Assembly (NCBI GenBank): GCA_022844585.1
Contig: JALHLM010000001.1
Location: 1-11,726, forward strand
Length of the DNA stretch: 11,726 nucleotides
From: Pirellulales bacterium
Lineage (GTDB): Bacteria > Planctomycetota > Planctomycetia > Pirellulales > JALHLM01
Direction: 5' to 3'
Shown here: in pieces, positions 1 to 4,700 of the stretch
Layout of the letters: each line of letters begins with the position of its first letter
How positions within the stretch are numbered: position 1 is the first letter of the stretch
Program-made: the position numbers and the translations under genes
Notes under the pieces: generated by a model
Databases searched by the model: none
Told to the model about the DNA's origin: nothing
Seen by the model: the letters and a program-made list of their open reading frames with translations, nothing else

Positions 1-248
1 TTGCGACACGCGGACTCCAAGTCGTCGCGTTCGCTGAGCGCCGCTGCGATCTTTTCGCTGCCATAGATGCCGTGCGACTCGGCATGCACTTGCCGCACGG
101 CGACTTGAATCCGCGCGTGGCGCTCCGCGCGCGGACCTGGCTTGCGCTCCAGCGCGTCGTAGTAGCCCGAGGTCGAGACCTCGAGCATGTCGCACATCAC
201 GTTGATCGGGAACGAGTCGCGATGTTCGCGGATCCAAGCGTACTTCAC
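1..248 (-). CDS. IS3-family transposase OrfB, N-terminal part (cut by window edge)
   Basis: OrfB carries the DDE integrase core that cuts and joins IS ends. Only the first 82 codons are in the window. They start at a GTG (248-246) that overlaps the orfA stop codon as GTGA. The translation opens with Lys-Tyr-Ala-Trp-Ile-Arg-Glu-His and continues through Met-Leu-Glu-Val-Ser-x-Ser-Gly-Tyr-Tyr, then Val-His-Ala-Glu-Ser-x-Gly-Ile-Tyr-Gly-Ser. This is the N-terminal HTH_21-type segment typical of IS3 OrfB proteins. The catalytic DDE residues would lie beyond position 1 and cannot be judged. In this family OrfB is normally made as an OrfAB fusion by a -1 frameshift, not from its own start. With orfA broken, a functional fusion is unlikely even if orfB is whole. 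Confidence 0.8.
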   Translation of the reverse strand, partial: MKYAWIREHRDSFPINVMCDMLEVSTSGYYDALERKPGPRAERHARIQVAVRQVHAESHGIYGSEKIAAALSERDDLESACR

Positions 249-574
249 TGCGACTCCTTCGCGAAGTACGCCGTGGCTTTTTTTAAGATCTCGCGCTCCA
301 ACTCCGCGCGCCGCAGCTCGCGCTTGAGCCGTTGAATCTCCGCGCGAAGTTCGTCTGCACTGGCGTCGTCGCCGCACGCTTTCGGCGCGGGACCGAACTA
401 CTTTCGCCATAGGCGCAGCGTGTGATCGCTCACGCCGACGGCCTTGGCGGCGGCCGCGAAGGTATACTCTTGCTCAGTCACCAACCGCACCGCGTCCCGC
501 TTGAACTCCTCGCTATGCCGCGGCGCCGACGAAGCAGCGCCGTCCGACTTCACATCCTGCTTGGAAACACCCGT
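245..574 (-). pseudogene. IS3-family transposase OrfA, start codon and internal stop lesions
   Basis: OrfA binds the IS ends and supplies the N-terminal half of the OrfAB transposase. The frame reads Glu-Glu-Phe-Lys-Arg-Asp-Ala-Val-Arg-Leu-Val, then an HTH region (Ala-Ala-Lys-Ala-Val-Gly-Val-Ser-Asp-His-Thr-Leu-Arg-Leu-Trp-Arg-Lys). A charged heptad region follows (Glu-Leu-Arg-Ala-Glu-Ile-Gln-Arg-Leu-Lys-Arg-Glu-Leu), ending in Ile-Leu-Lys-Lys-Ala-Thr-Ala-Tyr-Phe-Ala-Lys-Glu. There are two lesions. First, the codon at the correct distance from a perfect Shine-Dalgarno AGGAGGT is ACG (574-572) and not ATG. Second, a TAG at 400-398 (codon 59) follows Trp-Arg-Lys, where relatives usually have Gln, so a CAG to TAG change is likely. 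The rest of the frame is intact to TGA at 247-245, so decay looks recent. A GTG at 553-551 could be a weaker start but would not bypass the TAG. Confidence 0.75.
278..286 (-). other. A7 slippery site for programmed -1 frameshift (orfA/orfB)
   Basis: On the minus strand the sequence is TTAAAAAAAG, with seven A residues (284-278) read in the orfA frame as Leu-Lys-Lys. OrfB lies in the -1 frame relative to orfA and overlaps its last codons. IS3 elements use A6G or A7 runs here to make the OrfAB fusion transposase. The position in the conserved Ile-Leu-Lys-Lys-Ala segment is the usual one. The site is intact although orfA is broken upstream of it. Confidence 0.65.
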
Positions 575-581
575 AGTTCGG

Positions 582-588
582 ACCTCCT
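582..588 (-). promoter_or_regulatory. Strong Shine-Dalgarno of orfA
   Basis: AGGAGGT on the minus strand is a full match to the anti-Shine-Dalgarno core. Seven bases downstream, in the orfA frame, is ACG (574-572), followed by Gly-Val-Ser-Lys. No ATG, GTG or TTG in that frame has better spacing. This site is the reason for placing the ancestral start at 574 and calling the start codon mutated. Confidence 0.5.
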
Positions 589-644
589 GTAGAGAGCATT
601 ATCCGGCCCCCGCCGCTGTCCGAAAGTCCTGGGGTATCGCAGTC

Positions 645-1289
645 GGTGCTCATGTCCGCAAGGGTGAAAAATCGTGTGAGGTTGTCCTGTGGAAGCCGGT
701 CGAAAACAAGCAGGATGCGGAGGCAGCGGAAACCACAGAACCTCGCCGGCAAGGAATTCTGGCCTTGGGATATCCGGTCTTTAATGCCGCTCAGGTCGAG
801 GGTTTTGATTCCGCGCCTCCGCGTCCCCTGTCCGACGGGCAGCGAATCAAAGAGGCCCAGGACTTTTTCGCCGCCCTACCGGCTGAGATTCGACATGGCG
901 GTAGTGAGGCCTACTACCACATCGAGGGCGACTTCATTCAGCTGCCGGAATTCGAGCGCTTTCGCGGAGCGAATTACTACTATTCTGCGCTGGCCCATGA
1001 AGCCGTGCACTGGACGGGAGCGAAATCGCGACTGGACCGCCAATTGATCAGCCGATTTGGTTCGGAGGCCTCCGCGGTCGAAGAATTGATCGCCGAGCTG
1101 GGCGCGGCATTTCTCGCGGCACAGCTAGGGATCTTCTCCGAACAACGGGGAAATCATGCCGGCTATATCGCCTCGTGGCTCAAGGTGTTAACGTCCGACA
1201 AACGGGCGATTTGTTCTGCGGCGTCCAAGGCCCAGCAGGCGGCCGATTGGTTGATTGCTCAATCCGCTCTGCAGACGATATCGGCGTAG
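645..1289 (+). pseudogene. ArdC-like antirestriction zinc metallopeptidase, 5'-truncated next to the IS
   Basis: ArdC proteins enter recipient cells with plasmids and integrative elements and protect incoming DNA from restriction. They pair an N-terminal ssDNA-binding domain with a C-terminal zincin-like domain. About 215 C-terminal residues remain. They hold Val-Arg-Lys-Gly-Glu-Lys and Val-Val-Leu-Trp-Lys-Pro from the end of the N-terminal domain. Then comes Tyr-Tyr-Ser-Ala-Leu-Ala-His-Glu-Ala-Val-His-Trp-Thr-Gly with the zinc motif HEAVH at 996-1010, and Glu-Glu-Leu-Ile-Ala-Glu-Leu-Gly carrying the likely third ligand. The C terminus (Ile-Ala-Ser-Trp-Leu-Lys-Val-Leu, then Asp-Lys-Arg-Ala-Ile) is family-like up to TAG at 1287-1289. 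Roughly 75-100 N-terminal residues are missing, judged against a typical length near 300. The frame happens to stay open leftward to a TTG at 444, but that stretch is antisense orfA, not ArdC. The peptidase half could in principle still be translated as a chimera, but no ribosome site supports this. Confidence 0.75.
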
Positions 1290-1298
1290 ATCGCCGCC

Positions 1299-1325
1299 GG
1301 TCGCTGCGGATTTTCCGCAGCGGCC
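1299..1325 (+). terminator. 12-bp stem, triloop hairpin after ardC remnant
   Basis: CGCTGCGGA (1302-1310) and TCCGCAGCG (1314-1322) are exact reverse complements around a TTT loop. A T-G wobble and two G-C pairs extend the stem to 12 bp (1299-1325). It begins 10 bases after the ardC stop codon, the right place for a transcription end. There is no run of T after the stem on either strand, so it may be a rho-independent-like end, an RNA 3'-stabilising stem or another dyad site. Confidence 0.4.
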
Positions 1326-1362
1326 TATTCTCCGTCGAAAGGAACGCACGCAACATGCAATA

Positions 1363-1376
1363 GGTTCACGGTTCAC
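1363..1376 (+). repeat. Tandem heptamer GGTTCAC x2
   Basis: GGTTCAC occurs twice head to tail with no gap (1363-1369 and 1370-1376). It is about 235 bases inside the proposed attachment site, a distance where tyrosine-recombinase arm sites or excisionase sites can lie. The match is short and could be chance. Confidence 0.3.
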
Positions 1377-1511
1377 ATCCAAAACCTGTGCCTGACGCGT
1401 CGCGCCGACTGCGGCGTGCACCAGTGTGACGATGCACTCACGAAAATGCGGCGGAAGCTGCGGCCAGGACTTGATCAGAAACGTCGGAATGTCAGTGGGC
1501 GTCAGCTCGTG
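1377..1511 (-). pseudogene. Possible remnant of a small mobile-element protein (Trp-Pro-x-Leu-Pro motif)
   Basis: The minus-strand frame reads Ser-Trp-Pro-Gln-Leu-Pro-Pro-His-Phe-Arg-Glu-Cys-Ile-Val-Thr-Leu-Val-His-Ala-Ala at about 1466-1407. This resembles short proteins or protein tails with a Trp-x-x-Leu-Pro-x-x-Ile/His-Arg/Lys-x-x-Ile-x-x-Leu-Val pattern, which I recall near integrases in planctomycete genomes. That association is from memory and unchecked. No start codon or ribosome site fits, and the frame runs on without sense into the hairpin region, so an intact gene is not supported. It could be a chance translation. Confidence 0.25.
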
Positions 1512-1609
1512 ACCGTTCGGCCAGCGAGACACTGGTGGAATGCTGGTCGAGATTTGGTCTTCTTTTGTAAGTCGTGGGCTGCCAGAGCGTTGGATAAATT
1601 GCGGTTCTC

Positions 1610-1630
1610 GTTCGATTCCCGCCTCGGCCA
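1610..1630 (+). other. tRNA 3'-end fragment, candidate attachment site (att)
   Basis: The 21 bases read exactly as the 3' end of a tRNA. They are G53, T-loop TTCGATT (1611-1617, positions 54-60), T-stem 3' strand CCCGC (1618-1622), acceptor 3' strand CTCGGCC (1623-1629) and discriminator A (1630). The five bases where the T-stem 5' strand should be (TCTCG, 1606-1610) pair only at the last base, and no D-arm, anticodon arm or matching acceptor strand (GGCCGAG) precedes it. This is therefore not a tRNA gene. Tyrosine recombinases often integrate at tRNA 3' ends, leaving a whole tRNA at one junction and just such a fragment at the other. The plus orientation implies that the element lies to the left. 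Confidence 0.6.
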
Positions 1631-1717
1631 CTAGTGCGGTTCGATGCAACGGCCTGCGACCTGCTGCAGTGCACGCCGTCTGCCATCCGGTCCTGTTGCG
1701 GAGAGTTTTCTGGCAGG

Positions 1718-4700
1718 CTAAAGATCTGTTCCGTTCGGATCGCCGGTACGAATAAATCGACGCGTAACGCCCATTGCAGTACACAACGCGATACACAGGA
1801 CGCTGGTCAGAATTGTCGCGGGCTCCGGCGTGTTGGCCGATACACGAGCGCCAAAGTTGTTCCGAGCTAGATTCAGGTCGCGAATGTCAACGCGGCCGTC
1901 GAAAGGATAGAGATCACCGGCCATGCCACGCGAACCAATCGTGCCGAAGTTATTGCGCACGGCGTTCAGTTCGTTGATGCCCACGCGGCCGTCAAACGGC
2001 CAGGCGTCGCCCGGGATACTGGTGGGTGGAACATACGCCAACACAACATCACTCCCAGCCTGTTCAAGCGCGAATTCACCTAGCGGATCTGCGCCCCACA
2101 TTTCACGGAACGACGTGTCGTCGACCGATAACGCGTCCAATGAGAATCCCGTAAGCTCGGTGGCCGTGGCGATGACCCAAGCATAATCGTCCAGCGGATT
2201 GAAGTGCTCGGGCAGCCCAGCGCCGCCGTTCAGGGCCAGCGACTCAACGCGCACGACGAAGGGATTCGCCTCCGTGGCGAGGATGTTAAGGCCATCCTGC
2301 ACGTGCAGCACGTCCCAGCCATGATCGCCCCCGGGTTGGCCCAAGGCGTCGTCGATTTCCCACGCATAGACGCCGCCAGCTCCCCAAGTCGTTTGCATCG
2401 CTACGGTGAGCGCGCCGACCGAAGCGCCGGGGCGTAGTTCGCCGGCGTTGCTTACGGAGATCTCGTTGAAGATCGTGCCATTGCCGGCCAAGTAGCGCCC
2501 GGCGCCTGCGCTGCGCACCACCGCCGGACCACCGAATTGGCGAATACCGATCGAGGTGCCTTCCGGCACGACGAGCGACATGCTAAGCGGAGCGTCGTCG
2601 AAGTTTCCGGTGATGATATCGAGCACGGCGCCTTCGGTCTCGGGAACGATGACGCCGTCGATTTCCAACTGGCCGCGCGGCGCGAAAATCGTGTTCTGGC
2701 CGTTGACAAAGATCGACCCGCCGATGGTTAGCTTGCCTTCACCGACTTTGTTGACACGGGCGTCCTCGAGCAATCTCATGCCTCCGCTGAGTACAAGGTC
2801 AAGCTCACTCACTCCACAACCGATGAAGGCCCGTTCCTCGACGGTCACGAGACCGGTGAGCGTCGCTGGCGTCGCCCTCGAGAAAAGCTCACCGCCGCGG
2901 ACAGTGACGGGATTCGTGGTGACGGCATTCTCCAGTTCCAAACGCCCGCCGGGGCTGATGGTGACGTCACCCGTGCCCAGAGAGCTGTTTTGTCCGATGC
3001 GCAGTGTTCCGCCGTTGATCGCGACATTGCCGTGGTAGTTCTGGTTGTTCCCTCCCAGCCGAATCAGGCCAGGTGCGTCGACGCCAGTTTCAACGGTTAG
3101 ATCCCCGTCACCTGAGAGGTTTCCGGCGATGGCTCCGCCCTGGTCGAAATGCGAGGACGCAGCGTGCATACCGAGCAGAACGGAGTCGTCGGTCACGGTA
3201 ACAGTTCCGCGAAACTCGTTGTCGCTGACGGCAAGCGCGCCACCATTCAAATTGATCGAATTCGTAAACTCGTAAGTATCCGTGCGCGGGCCGAAGAAAA
3301 CACCGCCCGAGATTGTGATCGGCACGCTGGCGAGGCCTCGCTCGCCGACCATGAGCGCGCCTTCTTCAACGGCGACCGTCCCGCTGAAGTCCGCAATCTG
3401 GTCTGCAGCACCAAGTTCCACGGTTCCTGGGCCGCGCTTGATGATTTCGCCGTCGCCAACCAGTTGCACATTCTCGATTCTGCCGTCCTCAAGAATTGCA
3501 ACCGTGGGCGCCAGGATGGCACGTCCGTTGAAGCCAGATCTCAAAATACCGCCTTCCCTCAAAACAAGCTCATCGAGTTGTTTCGGCGCCGCTGCGAGGT
3601 AGTGGAAAGTGACGGCGCCGCCATCGACCCGTAGTTCGGTTCCTTCGGGCAGCGCTGTCTCCGTAAGTACATTCAATTCATGGCTCAGCACCGAAGTCGA
3701 ACCGGAGTAGGAGTTGCTGCCGCCGACCTGGCCGCCATAGGGAAACACCACGTTCACGGGCCCTTGCGCGTTGTCGACGATGTTTGCATTTCCGCCGGCG
3801 CCCATTATCAGTTCGGCCCCTGGCGCGTCGCCCGCCGTGAGTTCCCCGTTATCGACGTCCACATGCAGGAGCCCGCCCGACATCACCGTCAGCTTGTGGC
3901 CGTCCAAATCGAGCCGAACGCCAAACCCTTCCCCGGTCAATGAATGGATCGTCGCGTCGGCGCTCAGCCACGCCGTTTGGCTCAGCAGCACGTTGTCCGT
4001 GGCGCTAGCCGTGTGGATGTCCGTGGAATAGGAATTCAACGGTCGAATGCCGTCGACTCCATAGGTCGCGAAACGGCGATAGTTCAAGTCATCCACGGTC
4101 ATCGCCCAAGCGCCGATGATGCCGTTGTCCAGATCGGGCGGACTTGCGAGCGCAATCTGGAAATTGTCGCGCACATGAAACTCGGCCGCGGTTCCCGGCT
4201 GTCGAGCGAGCGTCGCGAATTGCATCGCCGCGGGATTTCCGGCGTTGAAGTATTCAGCGCCGACGCTGGAGATACTCCCGGCAAATTCCAACGCTCCGAA
4301 CGCCTCGGAAGTCAACACGCCGCTCGGTGATCGCAGGCCGATCGAGCCGCCTCGCATCGTAATGGGAATAGCGTCGTTCACCCGGTCGCTCGGATCCGAA
4401 GCTTGCTCGTTATAGACTCCGAATCCGCTGCCGCGATGCACGATGATTTCGCTCGAATTCGTGATACGCCCTGCACCACGTAGCGTCACGGCGCCGTCCC
4501 AAATCACGGTGGCGCCGGTGTACGTGTTGTTGGCGTTGTGAAGATCGACCTGGCCGTAGGAGATGAGTGAGTCTCCTTGGACCGGCCCCATGACGGCGAC
4601 TTGACGCCCGGAGATCGCCGCTTTCCCCGCGACGTTCAGTGATCCATTGAGCACCAGCGGCCCTTGGTATTGCGAGTTCTCCACGACGTTCAAGTCTTTG

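Larger units (their letters stand above)
1..641 (-). mobile_element. IS3-family insertion sequence, one end only
   Basis: This is the orfA-proximal end of an IS3-type element read on the minus strand. It holds a helix-turn-helix/leucine-zipper orfA, the start of an orfB in the -1 frame, and an A7 slippery run between them. The outer end is not certain. IS3 tips usually begin with TG, and two candidates read inward are TGCGATACC from 641 and TGAGCACCGAC from 652. I prefer 641 because the neighbouring ArdC reading frame already looks family-like (Gly-Ala-His-Val-Arg-Lys-Gly-Glu-Lys) from about 645. The other end lies left of the window, so the target duplication and terminal repeats cannot be compared. 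The copy looks inactive, because orfA lacks a normal start codon and has a stop inside it. Confidence 0.8.
1290..1717. other. Gene-poor junction between mobile remnants and the core gene
   Basis: No intact gene is supported in these 428 bases. They contain a strong hairpin just after the ArdC stop, a tandem heptamer, a weak minus-strand protein remnant and an isolated tRNA 3' end, each listed separately. Open frames crossing the stretch on both strands lack ribosome sites, and the longest minus-strand one is partly a translation of the tRNA-like DNA. From 1631 to 1717, downstream of the surface-protein stop codon, I see no clear U-tailed terminator for that gene. Confidence 0.6.

Noticed and set aside
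617..662. Near-repeat TGTCCG(A/C)AAG at 617-626 and 653-662 as a target duplication
   Set aside because: The second copy is coding DNA for the conserved ArdC Val-Arg-Lys, and the spacing puts the first inside the IS; a ten-base match with one mismatch is likely chance.
444..1289. Single 281-residue protein from TTG at 444
   Set aside because: Residues encoded before about 640 are antisense to IS orfA and resemble nothing in ArdC proteins; only the part from about 645 is family-like.
1580..1630. Complete tRNA gene
   Set aside because: No T-stem 5' strand, anticodon arm, D-arm or acceptor 5' strand can be placed upstream of the 3' end.
1188..1796. 202-residue minus-strand open frame
   Set aside because: It overlaps the end of the surface-protein gene, and its Val-Ala-Glu-Ala-Gly-Ile-Glu motif is the well-known false translation of the complement of a tRNA 3' end. 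Only the 1377-1511 part was kept, as a weak remnant.
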